Part shown: positions 35,966 through 44,975 of the stretch, in pieces
Position numbering within the stretch: position 1 is the stretch's first letter
Layout: every line of letters starts with the position of its first letter
DNA from: Bacillota bacterium
Lineage (GTDB): Bacteria; Bacillota; Clostridia; Peptostreptococcales; Anaerovoracaceae
Assembly: GCA_030525285.1 (NCBI GenBank)
Contig: JAUNFA010000001.1
Coordinates: 1 to 64,000, forward strand
Reading direction: 5' to 3'
Length of the DNA: 64,000 nt
The notes under the pieces: model-generated
Database searches by the model: none
The model's input: the letters and a program-made list of their open reading frames with translations, nothing else
Told to the model about the DNA's origin: nothing
Made by a program: the position numbers and the translations under genes

Positions 35966-37006
35966 TCAGTCCTTGTCAATCTTTGTTATAACAATATCAA
36001 GCCGCTTTTCACGGAATACAGCATTAAAGAATTCCCTCCCTATGCAGTGAACACTTATAAGCCTACCGTCTGCACACCTTATTTTATGTTCAATAAAGGC
36101 TTCATTTCCGATTTTGAAATTCTCTCTTACAAGATTGAGATACTCTTCTCTGTCATTTTCAGGAATCAAATCTTCTTGATGCATTCCGTCCCTCATCACA
36201 GTCTCACGTGAATATCCTGTAATACGCTCAAAGTTATCATCTACCTCAATGATTTTCCAATCCTGATCGACAGTATATCTGCTGTATATAAGATTCCTTG
36301 AATTCGATTTTTTGTAAGACTTTGTTTTACCCTGCATTATATTTGCATGTACTTCGCCAGTGCCGGCTGTCTTACTGCATTCAGCTGAAAGAGAACTCAC
36401 ATTCCAGATTTTATCCTCAACCTCATTATCCAGCACTTTTATCAATTCCTCTACCAAGTTCGGGTCAAATTGAGTTCCTGCACACCTCTTGATTTCTGCT
36501 ATGGCCTCAGCCTTGCTGCATGCTTTCCTGTACACTCTATCGTTTGTCATTGCATCATACGTGTCAATGATAGCAATTATCCTTGACAGCAGTGGTATCT
36601 CCTCACCCTTGAGGCCTGAAGGGTATCCATTGCCATCCCATCTTTCATGATGATACAGAATGGAATCCGAAATTTCATCCAGCCATCTCGATGATTTGGC
36701 GATTCTGTACCCTTTCTGACAATGACTCTTCATTATTTCCCATTCTTCCTGACTCAAAGGACCTGGCTTATTAAGTATTTCAAGTGGGATTCCAACCTTT
36801 CCTATATCATGAAGCAGGCAAAGAAGTGACAGGTCGCTCTTCTGACGATCGCTTAAATTCAATCTGTTCGCAAGTTTCTGTCCCAAGTCGTTGGTTCTGC
36901 TTACATGCGCTTCAGTCTCATCGTCGCATTCTCTCAAGGTCTGTACGAGAGAATCCATAAGATTAGAATGGGCTGAATCCTTATCAAGCATCTTCCTTGC
37001 CCTCAT
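35966..37006 (-). CDS. HD-GYP phosphodiesterase plus PAS domain (probable 3' part of a split gene)
   Basis: 346 residues from the first ATG. The HD-GYP domain (about 20-190) has LLCLLHDIGKVGIPLEILNK, YHHERWDGNGYPSG, RIIAIIDTYDAMTNDR and AGTQFDPNLVEEL, all needed for cyclic-di-GMP hydrolysis. A PAS domain follows with YTVDQDWKIIEVDDNFERIT and a C-terminal PAC-like block. No ribosome site precedes the ATG. The frame remains open upstream to the 7-G tract at 37048-37054. It would join the preceding sensor gene if that tract had eight G, so this is probably the C-terminal part of one protein. Confidence 0.85.
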   Translation of the reverse strand: MRARKMLDKDSAHSNLMDSLVQTLRECDDETEAHVSRTNDLGQKLANRLNLSDRQKSDLSLLCLLHDIGKVGIPLEILNKPGPLSQEEWEIMKSHCQKGYRIAKSSRWLDEISDSILYHHERWDGNGYPSGLKGEEIPLLSRIIAIIDTYDAMTNDRVYRKACSKAEAIAEIKRCAGTQFDPNLVEELIKVLDNEVEDKIWNVSSLSAECSKTAGTGEVHANIMQGKTKSYKKSNSRNLIYSRYTVDQDWKIIEVDDNFERITGYSRETVMRDGMHQEDLIPENDREEYLNLVRENFKIGNEAFIEHKIRCADGRLISVHCIGREFFNAVFREKRLDIVITKIDKD

Positions 37007-37044
37007 ACTGAGAACTGCCGATTCGGAGGCATTAAGCGCACCTT

Positions 37045-38424
37045 TTACCCCCCCTTCGCAACAGCTTTAGCCGTCTGAATAGTAATATTATCCTCTTCCA
37101 GAAGAGTTTTTCTTATGTCTGCTATGGCCACGTCAATAATTTCATCACTTACGCCCAAGGTAACTGCTAGGAGATTAGCTTCATTAAGTCTGACAAAATA
37201 CGTTCCTTCCGGGAATTTTTCACGCATTAGATCCGCAAGTTTTTTGATAAAAAGGTCGCCTGCTACTTCTCCCATTTCCATGTTAATTCCATGAAGATTG
37301 TTGATGTCACATGCAGTCACGCATACGGGAATCGGAGACGTCTCCGTATATCCGTTTACATGTCGCACAAATTCGTTCATATTTGTAAATCCCGTAAGGA
37401 CATCAATTACTGTGGAATTGTCTGTAAATATAAAGAGGTATCCTGTTATATGGCCCTTCTTGTCCTTAAAAGGATGATAGTCACATCTGTATGATTTTTC
37501 TTTGCCTTTTCTCCTGTCTACCCAGCTGAAAGCCACATTATTTTCTGTAAACTCCGTAACTTCATTGAATCCGCATTCTTTAATGAAATCTCCCAGAGTA
37601 ACATCTCCATTGTCATCTTTCCGAAGGCCTTCACATATATATTCTGCAGCACCGTTATTGAGAACCAGATTTTTTTCATAGTCAAAAAGAAGAATCGGAT
37701 GACTCATCTCTTCTATTATCCCCACGTATGCCTGATTAAAAAGTCGTTTCTTAGAATAATGATATCTGTTTCTATACAGCACAAAGCTTACTATTCCGTA
37801 CAAAAACAGCGAAATATCAGGCAGTTGGTCATTGAACGTGTATAAAAATATCGCATTTATCACTACTACCACGACCAGCACCGCACAAATTCCACCGTAC
37901 CTGCTCTTGTAAGCTGACGGTGTTTTGATTGTCTTATATATGAGCATAGCAAAAACAATCCCAATCAATATATATGAAAAGGCAAGATGCATGTCATAAA
38001 GTGTTCCTGGAACGTATCTCCAGTGTTGTATTGAAACTTCGCTGTATCTGTAACCAATGGCAATTTCCTTCCACGGATTAATCATCAGAACAGCAATGTC
38101 AAAGCATGTATAAATCGCAATCAGGGTCATTCCAAATCTGCACATTCTGCAATGAGCAACTTCCATAATCAGCATAACGTAATACACAAGAGCTGCTAGC
38201 ATTACATCAATTAAGCCAAAGTATATGCTCGAAAACAACGACATTGTAAATTTGTTGCTGATAAGAATGCTTATCAGATACGATATTTCAACGCCTGCAC
38301 TCAAAAAAAGGCATACTGCAAGGTAACGTCCTTCTTTGTCTCCTTTTGACAATGTTCCAATCGCCAATATACAAGATATAATTGCTATAAATAACGTTAG
38401 TATGGAAAAATTCAAAATGGTCAT
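37045..38424 (-). CDS. Seven-helix membrane sensor with PAS and degenerate GGDEF domain (probable 5' part of a split gene)
   Basis: 459 residues. Residues about 1-225 hold seven hydrophobic helices like the 7TM sensor of histidine kinases. A PAS-like region follows (about 235-340). Next is a GGDEF-type fold with DVLTGFTNMNEFVRHV and VCVTACDINNLHGIN, but the active-site GGDEF is replaced by LNEANLL, so cyclase activity is not expected. The frame stops right after a 7-G tract. One extra G would continue it into the HD-GYP gene. The composite would have about 819 residues, matching a known 7TM-PAS-GGDEF-HD-GYP layout. Confidence 0.85.
   Translation of the reverse strand: MTILNFSILTLFIAIISCILAIGTLSKGDKEGRYLAVCLFLSAGVEISYLISILISNKFTMSLFSSIYFGLIDVMLAALVYYVMLIMEVAHCRMCRFGMTLIAIYTCFDIAVLMINPWKEIAIGYRYSEVSIQHWRYVPGTLYDMHLAFSYILIGIVFAMLIYKTIKTPSAYKSRYGGICAVLVVVVVINAIFLYTFNDQLPDISLFLYGIVSFVLYRNRYHYSKKRLFNQAYVGIIEEMSHPILLFDYEKNLVLNNGAAEYICEGLRKDDNGDVTLGDFIKECGFNEVTEFTENNVAFSWVDRRKGKEKSYRCDYHPFKDKKGHITGYLFIFTDNSTVIDVLTGFTNMNEFVRHVNGYTETSPIPVCVTACDINNLHGINMEMGEVAGDLFIKKLADLMREKFPEGTYFVRLNEANLLAVTLGVSDEIIDVAIADIRKTLLEEDNITIQTAKAVAKGG
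37048..37054 (-). repeat. Homopolymer of seven G at the junction of the two signalling ORFs
   Basis: On the minus strand the reading is AAG GGG GGG TAA. The in-frame G GGG GGG is also a possible slippery heptamer. Eight G would remove the stop and fuse both frames. Confidence 0.85.
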
Positions 38425-38427
38425 ATT

Positions 38428-39048
38428 CTACTTCCCTGCATTACCGAACCTTTTTTCACTTCTTATAGTTCCCTTTTTAACATTCGGCTTAATATAGTTG
38501 TTAAGAGAGTAATTCCACAATACCCTTGATCCATCACCGGTATATGATTGTCTTTCCATAACCTGATCAATATGCACATTCTTTTCGCTCCAGCCTTTGC
38601 CCCCTGATGATGCATTCAACATTGTTGGCTGAATATTATCCAGCGTTCTGGCAAATTTTGCCTCAGGTGTTGACATTGCTTCAAATTCATCCCAAAGTTG
38701 TCTGAAATAATCTGCCTGATCCTCTGGCAGCATTCCAAAGAGTCTGTCAGCAGCCTCAAGTTCACGCTCTCGCTGGTCCTTCTTGCCTTCTTCGTCATAG
38801 GCAAAGGTGTCACCAGCATCTATTTCTACTATGTCATGAATCAGCATCATGATCATTGATTTTAGCAAATCAATATCCTCATTGGAGTACTCCCGCAGTA
38901 TGACTGCCATCACCGCCATATGCCACGCGTGCTCCGCATCGTTTTCTTTTCTTGAACCGTCTGCAAGATATGTCTGACGACCTATTTGTTTCTCTTTATC
39001 TATTTCTTTGCAGAATGCCATCTGCTTCTCAAGTCTATTATTATCCAC
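38428..39048 (-). CDS. HD-domain hydrolase (YfbR/HDDC2-like)
   Basis: 206 residues with REND-like NDAEHAWHMAVMAVIL, MLIHDIVEIDAGDTFAYD, and ARTLDNIQPTMLN. This matches the HD family that includes 5'-deoxynucleotidases YfbR and HDDC2, in which His and Asp residues bind a divalent metal. The product may trim nucleoside monophosphates. It ends three bases before the sensor gene, so they probably form one transcript, though a functional link is not evident. Confidence 0.85.
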   Translation of the reverse strand: MDNNRLEKQMAFCKEIDKEKQIGRQTYLADGSRKENDAEHAWHMAVMAVILREYSNEDIDLLKSMIMMLIHDIVEIDAGDTFAYDEEGKKDQRERELEAADRLFGMLPEDQADYFRQLWDEFEAMSTPEAKFARTLDNIQPTMLNASSGGKGWSEKNVHIDQVMERQSYTGDGSRVLWNYSLNNYIKPNVKKGTIRSEKRFGNAGK

Positions 39049-39133
39049 TTCACTTCAGTCCTTATTGTCTATCGATTTACTTTATAGTATACTTGATTCT
39101 GTTGGTTTTGCAACTATCTAAGGAGGTAAAAAA

Positions 39134-40012
39134 GTGAAACTCACAAGTAAGCAAAAAGCTATACTTTGCATAATATGTTCAGCCTTTTTCTTTGCGCTGA
39201 TGAATGTATTTGTCAGATTATCAGGAGATCTCCCTTCAATTCAGAAGAGTTTTTTCCGTAATTTTGTTGCCTTCTTCTTCGCACTTATAATGATTGTCAA
39301 GTCCAAAGAAGGCTTCAGAATAAACCACAGCAATCTGGGCTGGTATATCGGTCGTTCAGCTTTTGGAACCATGGGCATTCTCTGCAATTTTTATGCAGTA
39401 GACCACCTGCTTATTTCAGATGCATCGATACTGAATAAACTGTCACCATTTTTTGCTATAATATTTTCATTCTTTCTTCTCAAAGAGAAAACCACGCGAA
39501 TTCAAGCCTCTGCTGTTGCAATCGCCTTTTGCGGTGCACTGCTTGTAGTTAAACCGGGGTTTGCTGTTGCTGGCGCCTTTATTCCTTCCCTTATTGGTGT
39601 ATTGGGCGGACTTTGTGCGGGAATGGCATATACAATGGTGCGCATTCTGGGACAAAAGGGTGAACGGGGTCCTATGATTGTTCTGTTTTTTTCAGCCTTC
39701 TCGTGCATAGTTACATTACCCTTCCTCATCTTTGATTATCACCCTATGTCAGCAGCACAGATTCTCACACTTATATGTGCCGGACTAGCTGCAGCCGGCG
39801 GGCAATTTACAATTACTGCTGCATACACCCATGCACCTGCCAAAGAAGTGTCGGTCTATGATTACACACAAATAATCTTTGCCGCCGGACTGGGTTTCAT
39901 CTTCTTTGCACAGATTCCCGATATCCTGAGTGTTATCGGATACTGCATAATTGCAGGCGTTGCAATTGCTATGTTCATATATAACAATCGCTCTGCATCT
40001 GCAAATTCATGA
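39134..40012 (+). CDS. DMT superfamily transporter (EamA domains)
   Basis: 292 residues with about ten hydrophobic helices in two EamA repeats. The first has SAFFFALMNVFVRLSGDLP and NAVDHL-like YAVDHLLISDASILNKLSPF. The second has GGLCAGMAYTMVRILGQKG and YTHAPAKEVSVYDYTQIIFA. Such proteins export amino acids or other metabolites. The substrate cannot be read from sequence. The start codon is GTG with AGGAGG seven bases upstream. It is transcribed alone and converges with the GTPase-nuclease gene. Confidence 0.9.
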   Translation: MKLTSKQKAILCIICSAFFFALMNVFVRLSGDLPSIQKSFFRNFVAFFFALIMIVKSKEGFRINHSNLGWYIGRSAFGTMGILCNFYAVDHLLISDASILNKLSPFFAIIFSFFLLKEKTTRIQASAVAIAFCGALLVVKPGFAVAGAFIPSLIGVLGGLCAGMAYTMVRILGQKGERGPMIVLFFSAFSCIVTLPFLIFDYHPMSAAQILTLICAGLAAAGGQFTITAAYTHAPAKEVSVYDYTQIIFAAGLGFIFFAQIPDILSVIGYCIIAGVAIAMFIYNNRSASANS

Positions 40013-40030
40013 TAATGTTCAGATATCCAA

Positions 40031-40066
40031 AAGACGATCCGCTTTTTACTGCGAATCGTCCTTTTT
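40031..40066. terminator. Bidirectional terminator between the DMT gene and the GTPase-nuclease gene
   Basis: GACGAT (40033-40038) pairs with ATCGTC (40055-40060), extended by CGC/GCG. A long T run follows on the plus strand. The stop codon of the minus-strand gene lies within the hairpin. Confidence 0.75.
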
Positions 40067-42634
40067 TATTATTATTCTGTTTTGTCCTTCACTGTTATTC
40101 TTACGATTGTAATCGTCTAGCCACCTGCTTATTTCATGATTCGCAGCTTCTACCTCTTTTCTGAATTCTTCGGCGCTGATTTTGAATGCCCCGTTACCTG
40201 TAATTATAATCTGCTCAAGTCTGTCAGACGTGGCAACACGAACTCTGTATCTGCCCTTAAGTTCATAAGAAGTTTTCTCAATATACGCATCAGCTGTCTC
40301 CCTCTCTTTAGTAAAGACCACCGATATGTTGTCATACTGTTCGATTCTTCTCTCTCCACCCTTTATTTTGTACGCATCAAAAACAAGAATCAGTCTGCAC
40401 TTTCTGTACCCCTGATAATTCTGCATTATCTCAATCAATGCATCCCTTGCAGCATCTATATTCCTTTTAGCCAGTTCCTTGAGCTCATTCCATGCAAAAA
40501 TGATATTGTATCCATCAACAAGAAGATATTCCGGCATAACCGCCTGCTCTTTTATCTTTCGAGGCTCACTTTTCCCTTCAATTACTTTGGCCGGCACATA
40601 TTCCCGTCTTCTTGCCGAATCGGGAGCATGAACGAATTGTGGACCGCTAAAATCCTCATCGTCATATGTGTGCGACATAGGCTTCTCTTCTTCTGATGCC
40701 GAATTTCCGCCCAACCTGCTTACTCCGGGAATCTGTACCCTTGTATGTAGCATTTTATCCACCTTGTCCCACTTCACATTGTAGCCTGCTCCATGAGCAC
40801 AGAAAACAGAGTCCGCAGGATTCTGAATGTCACGTTGAGGGTCGTAATCTGATTCTGCCAGTACTGTTTCTTCATTGTGGCATTCATCATAACCGCTCAT
40901 TTCACATGTCAGACGACCTCTGCCTCCCGTATACGAAGTTACTCTGACCGCATAATCTTTCATTTCGAAAACTGGAGCACGACCTCTAACAACAGACATA
41001 TCTCCATCTGCTTCCGGTATTTCAAAGCTTCCACCCATTCTCTGTATATCAGCCATTGCCGTACCAACCGATTCTGCCGGCACTTCAAGCACGAAGGAGT
41101 ACCATGGTTCCAGCAGCATACATTCTGTCTTCATGAGCCCCTGCCTTATAGCTCTATATACCGCTTGTCTGAAATCTCCCCCTTCTGTATGCTTATCGTG
41201 CGCCCTGCCTGCTGCTATGGATATTTTAATGTCCGTTATGGCAGAACCTGTAAGAACTCCCGGATGCTCCCGTTCTGCGATATGGGTCATTATAAGTCTC
41301 TGCCAGTTTCTGTCCAGCATGTCTTCACTACATACTGAATCTATGATTATTCCACTGCCTCTTGGTGCCGGTTCCATAAGAAGCTGTACTTCCGCATAAT
41401 GACGCAGCGGTTCGAAATGGCCACCGCCTATTACAGGCTTTCGTATGGTTTCTTTGTAAGCAATATGTCCTGAACCGAAAGCAAGCTCAATTCCAAATCT
41501 TTCTCTAATGACATTTTTCAGGATTTCCAGCTGAATTTCTCCCATAAGCTGAATCTGTATGGTTCTTATTCTGTCATTCCACGTAACGTGAAGCTGTGGG
41601 TCCTCCTCTTCAAGCTGTCTTAACTTTTCAAGTACTGTATGAACATCGTTTTGATCATCTACAATCACATCATAAACCAGCGCCGGCTCAAGCGATGCTC
41701 CGGCAGAATTTTTTTCCTTTCCCAGGCCCTGCCCCGGGAAGCTGTTTTCAAGTCCTGTCACCGCAACAACCTCACCTGCTGTTGCTTTATCTATCGTCTG
41801 GAATTTTTCACTTGAATACACCCTTATCTGGTCCACCTTCTCACTGCCGATCACTTCTCTTGCTCTGAGACTTCCACCGGTTATCTTCATGTGAGTAAGT
41901 CTGGTACCCTTGCTGTCTCTTGAAATCTTGTATACTAACGCACCGAACTCATCCGGATAATCTTTGCCTATTGTATACTCATCAAAATTCTCAAGAAGTT
42001 CCTCTATTCCATCCATCTTAAGGGCAGAGCCATAAAAACAAGGGAAAATCTCACGATTTCTGATGCTCTCTGCAATTGATTTTCTAGATACATGTCCCTG
42101 TTCCAGATATTCTGCAATCATGTTCTCACTAAGAAGAGCAACTTCTTCATTCTCCAGATAGTTTCCGGAAAATTCAACACAGCTCCCTCCTAAATGTCTC
42201 ACAATGTCATCCTTGACCGATTCCTTAACTGCCGTATCAAGGTCCATCTTATTCACAAAAATAAATGCAGGAATTCCGTATCTCTCCAGTAATCGCCAAA
42301 GTGTCATTGTGTGACTCTGCACGCCGTCTTTGCCGCTGATTACCAGAATCGCATAATCAAGTACCTGAAGAGTCCTTTCCATTTCAGATGAAAAATCCAC
42401 ATGTCCCGGAGTATCGAGAAGTATAATATCAGTATCTCTGTACTGCACCCTCGCCTGCTTGGAAAAAATGGTGATTCCACGCTCTCTCTCCTGTATGTCA
42501 GTGTCAAGGAAAGCATTCTTATGATCCACCCGACCCAGTTTCCTTATAGCACCTGTACTATAAAGAAGTGCTTCTGATAAAGTTGTCTTGCCTGCGTCCA
42601 CATGTCCCAACAGACTTGTACAGCATTTTTTCAT
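40046..42634 (-). CDS. TetM/EF-G-like ribosomal GTPase fused to a YacP/Rae1-type NYN nuclease
   Basis: 862 residues. The GTPase has G1 LGHVDAGKTTLSE near residue 10, G2 RGIT, G3 DTPGHVDFSSEM and G4 VNKMD, then domains II-V with VWR-free EF-G features such as GSGHIAYKETI and GRAHDKHTEGGDFRQAVY. It resembles ribosomal-protection proteins (TetM/TetO) and EF-G. After an acidic linker, residues 700-862 form a NYN/YacP domain with LLVDGYNIIFAW, LVFDAYKI, ETADAYIE and ATSDRLEQI; all acidic residues are present. YacP (Rae1) of B. subtilis cuts mRNA in the ribosomal A site. The ATG at 42634 has GGAGG six bases upstream. True tetracycline resistance is possible but not implied. Confidence 0.9.
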   Translation of the reverse strand: MKKCCTSLLGHVDAGKTTLSEALLYSTGAIRKLGRVDHKNAFLDTDIQERERGITIFSKQARVQYRDTDIILLDTPGHVDFSSEMERTLQVLDYAILVISGKDGVQSHTMTLWRLLERYGIPAFIFVNKMDLDTAVKESVKDDIVRHLGGSCVEFSGNYLENEEVALLSENMIAEYLEQGHVSRKSIAESIRNREIFPCFYGSALKMDGIEELLENFDEYTIGKDYPDEFGALVYKISRDSKGTRLTHMKITGGSLRAREVIGSEKVDQIRVYSSEKFQTIDKATAGEVVAVTGLENSFPGQGLGKEKNSAGASLEPALVYDVIVDDQNDVHTVLEKLRQLEEEDPQLHVTWNDRIRTIQIQLMGEIQLEILKNVIRERFGIELAFGSGHIAYKETIRKPVIGGGHFEPLRHYAEVQLLMEPAPRGSGIIIDSVCSEDMLDRNWQRLIMTHIAEREHPGVLTGSAITDIKISIAAGRAHDKHTEGGDFRQAVYRAIRQGLMKTECMLLEPWYSFVLEVPAESVGTAMADIQRMGGSFEIPEADGDMSVVRGRAPVFEMKDYAVRVTSYTGGRGRLTCEMSGYDECHNEETVLAESDYDPQRDIQNPADSVFCAHGAGYNVKWDKVDKMLHTRVQIPGVSRLGGNSASEEEKPMSHTYDDEDFSGPQFVHAPDSARRREYVPAKVIEGKSEPRKIKEQAVMPEYLLVDGYNIIFAWNELKELAKRNIDAARDALIEIMQNYQGYRKCRLILVFDAYKIKGGERRIEQYDNISVVFTKERETADAYIEKTSYELKGRYRVRVATSDRLEQIIITGNGAFKISAEEFRKEVEAANHEISRWLDDYNRKNNSEGQNRIIIKKDDSQ

Positions 42635-42723
42635 AATCGTCCTCCATGACATTAAGGATAACACAAAAGAGAATTGTGAACTACCTAAGGTTTACCTCCA
42701 GTGACGATTTGCAAAATACCACA

Positions 42724-44118
42724 CTATTTGTTGGAAAGATATTCGTCAATGCTTGCAGCTGCCGTCTTACCTGCTCCCATTGCAAGAATGACTGTTGCCG
42801 CACCTGTTACCGCGTCACCGCCGGCATATACGCCTTCACGATTTGTGGCGGCATTTTCATCTGTACCAATACCGCCCTTGCTGTTCGCTTCAAGTTCTTC
42901 TGTAGTATTGAGAATCAGGTTATTAAGTTTGGTTCCAATTGCCATGATTACATTATCCACATCGAGCACATAATTTGAATCCTTAATTTCAATAGGACGT
43001 CTTCTACCTGATGTATCCGGAGCTCCAAGCTGCATTTTGACACATTCAATACCTGTAACGTGACCGTCTTTATCACCTACAATTCGAACAGGGTTTCTCA
43101 GAAGCTGGAAATCAATTCCCTCTGCAATTGCATGATGAATTTCTTCTCTTCTTGCAGGAATTTCACTCATGGATCTTCTGTATATGATATATACCTTTTC
43201 TGCTCCCATTCTCATAGCACATCTTGCCGCATCCATTGCAACGTTACCGCCGCCTATTACAGCTACTCTTTTGCCTGAAGGAACCGGAGTATCATATTCT
43301 TCAAGATAACCTTTCATCAGATTTATTCGCGTCAGATATTCATTTGCTGAGCATACTCCCAGAAGATTTTCACCCGGAATTTTCATGAATGATGGCAGAC
43401 CTGCGCCAGTTCCGATGAACACAGCCTCATAACCTTCCTCCATGAGCTCATCAACCGTTTCAGCTCTTCCGATAATGGCATTTGTAATGAATTTAACACC
43501 TGATTTTTCAAGCTTACCTATTTCTTCGGCCACTATATCCTTAGGAAGTCTGAATTCAGGAATGCCATATGCCAACACACCACCTGACTTGTGAAGTGAT
43601 TCAAATACCGTTACATCATAACCCTTACCGACCAAGTCACCGGCACATGTAAGACCTGCCGGACCTGCTCCCACTACAGCAACTTTTCTGCCCTTTGAGG
43701 CAGGAATGTCTGCAGCTTCCTCATAATCCTTAACATGAGCTGAATGCCAGTCTGCAACAAATCTTTCCAGTCTTCCTATTGCAACTGGCTCTCCTTTGAT
43801 TCCTCTCACACATACACCTTCGCACTGATTTTCCTGAGGACATACTCTACCGCATATTCTCGGCAATGCACTTGTCTCCGAAATAATCTGATAGGCCGCT
43901 TCAAACTCTCCCTCTGCTATTTTGGCAATAAAATCCGGAATTCTTACCATTACCGGACAGCCTGTTGTACACGGTTTTTTCCTGCACTTAAGACATCTCA
44001 TTGCTTCGTTTACAGCCTGCTGAGCCGTATATCCATAAGACACTTCTTTGAAATTTCTTGCTCTTATCTGAGGGTCCTGCTCAGGCATTGGATTTTTAAC
44101 CTGCTTGAAATTAATCAT
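42724..44118 (-). CDS. nfnB: NADP-binding subunit NfnB (glutamate synthase small-subunit family)
   Basis: About 464 residues. The N-terminal Fe-S part has AMRCLKCRKKPCTTGCPV and CGRVCPQENQCEGVC (two 4Fe-4S clusters). Two nucleotide folds follow: VAVVGAGPAGLTCAGDL for FAD and VAVIGGGNVAMDAARCA for NADP. The C-terminus is GVYAGGDAVTGAATVILAMG. With the adjacent NfnA it forms NADH-dependent ferredoxin:NADP oxidoreductase, a flavin-based bifurcating enzyme. A stand-alone glutamate synthase is unlikely because no large subunit is nearby and nfnA is overlapping (8 bases). Confidence 0.92.
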   Translation of the reverse strand: MINFKQVKNPMPEQDPQIRARNFKEVSYGYTAQQAVNEAMRCLKCRKKPCTTGCPVMVRIPDFIAKIAEGEFEAAYQIISETSALPRICGRVCPQENQCEGVCVRGIKGEPVAIGRLERFVADWHSAHVKDYEEAADIPASKGRKVAVVGAGPAGLTCAGDLVGKGYDVTVFESLHKSGGVLAYGIPEFRLPKDIVAEEIGKLEKSGVKFITNAIIGRAETVDELMEEGYEAVFIGTGAGLPSFMKIPGENLLGVCSANEYLTRINLMKGYLEEYDTPVPSGKRVAVIGGGNVAMDAARCAMRMGAEKVYIIYRRSMSEIPARREEIHHAIAEGIDFQLLRNPVRIVGDKDGHVTGIECVKMQLGAPDTSGRRRPIEIKDSNYVLDVDNVIMAIGTKLNNLILNTTEELEANSKGGIGTDENAATNREGVYAGGDAVTGAATVILAMGAGKTAAASIDEYLSNK

Positions 44119-44959
44119 GATATCGCACACCTCCTGTCAGTCTGCAGACATGAGCTCTGTCGTGAGCTTCCTGATCTTTGTAATATGAATTTCTTCTGAT
44201 AAGTTCGTCCCAGTCTACAAGCGCACCGTCAAATTCAGGTCCGTCAACGCAAACAAATTTGTTCTCGCCTCCCACTACGCATCTGCATCCTCCGCACATT
44301 CCCGTACCGTCAATCATATAGGCTGTAAGAGATGCAACGGAAGGAATGCCATAATCGGCTGCAATTCCACACGTAAATTTCATCATCATAGGTGGTCCAA
44401 CTGCTACAATTTCATCATATTCATTACCTGATTCAATAAGTTCCTTAAGCTTATCTGTTGTGAACCCCTTTTCACCATATGAACCATCATCAGTCGTAAT
44501 ATAAAGCCTGTCTGTACCTGTTCTGAATTCATCTTCCAGAATTACATGCTCCTTGTTTTTGAATCCGGCAATCATATCAACGTGTATACCATGGTCATGC
44601 ATTCCGCAGGCTAGAGGATAGGCCAGTGCATTTCCGGTACCACCTCCTACCACGCAGACTTTTTCAAGCCCTTCCATTTCTGTAGGCTTTCCCAGTGGAC
44701 CGACCACGTCCATAAGTGCATCGCCTTCTTCAAGCTGATCCATAAGCATGGTTGTTCTGCCTACAGCTGCATAAATCAGATCGATAGTTCCCGCATCTGC
44801 ATCGTGTCCTGCCATTGTAAGTGGAATTCTTTCACCATATTCATCGGTTCTCAGAATGATGAACTGTCCAGGTCTTGCCTTGCGGGCCACAAGTGGAGCT
44901 TCAACAACAAGCCATGTCATATTCTCATTGAGTTTTCTTTTCTTAACTATTTTGAACAT
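44111..44959 (-). CDS. nfnA: NfnA, ferredoxin-NAD(P) reductase-like FAD/2Fe-2S subunit
   Basis: About 282 residues of the dihydroorotate-dehydrogenase electron-transfer family: FKIVKKRKLNENMTWL, FAD-binding GERIPLTMAG, NAD-binding VCVVGGGTGNALAYPLACG and AVGPPMMMKFTCG. The 2Fe-2S ligands are in GTGMCGGCRCVVGG and FVCVDGPEF. The ATG at 44959 has GGAAGGAG nicely spaced, whereas the longer upstream frame has no site. It lies 16 bases after PFOR. Confidence 0.92.
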   Translation of the reverse strand: MFKIVKKRKLNENMTWLVVEAPLVARKARPGQFIILRTDEYGERIPLTMAGHDADAGTIDLIYAAVGRTTMLMDQLEEGDALMDVVGPLGKPTEMEGLEKVCVVGGGTGNALAYPLACGMHDHGIHVDMIAGFKNKEHVILEDEFRTGTDRLYITTDDGSYGEKGFTTDKLKELIESGNEYDEIVAVGPPMMMKFTCGIAADYGIPSVASLTAYMIDGTGMCGGCRCVVGGENKFVCVDGPEFDGALVDWDELIRRNSYYKDQEAHDRAHVCRLTGGVRYHD

Positions 44960-44975
44960 TTTTCGCTCCTTCCTG

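Noticed and set aside
40136..41338. Long plus-strand frames opposite the GTPase-nuclease gene
   Set aside because: They are shadows of a strongly conserved minus-strand gene.
40046..42634. Calling the EF-G-like gene a tetracycline resistance gene
   Set aside because: The GTPase is in the TetM/TetO/EF-G group, but the nuclease fusion and lack of mobile context do not support naming it a tet gene.
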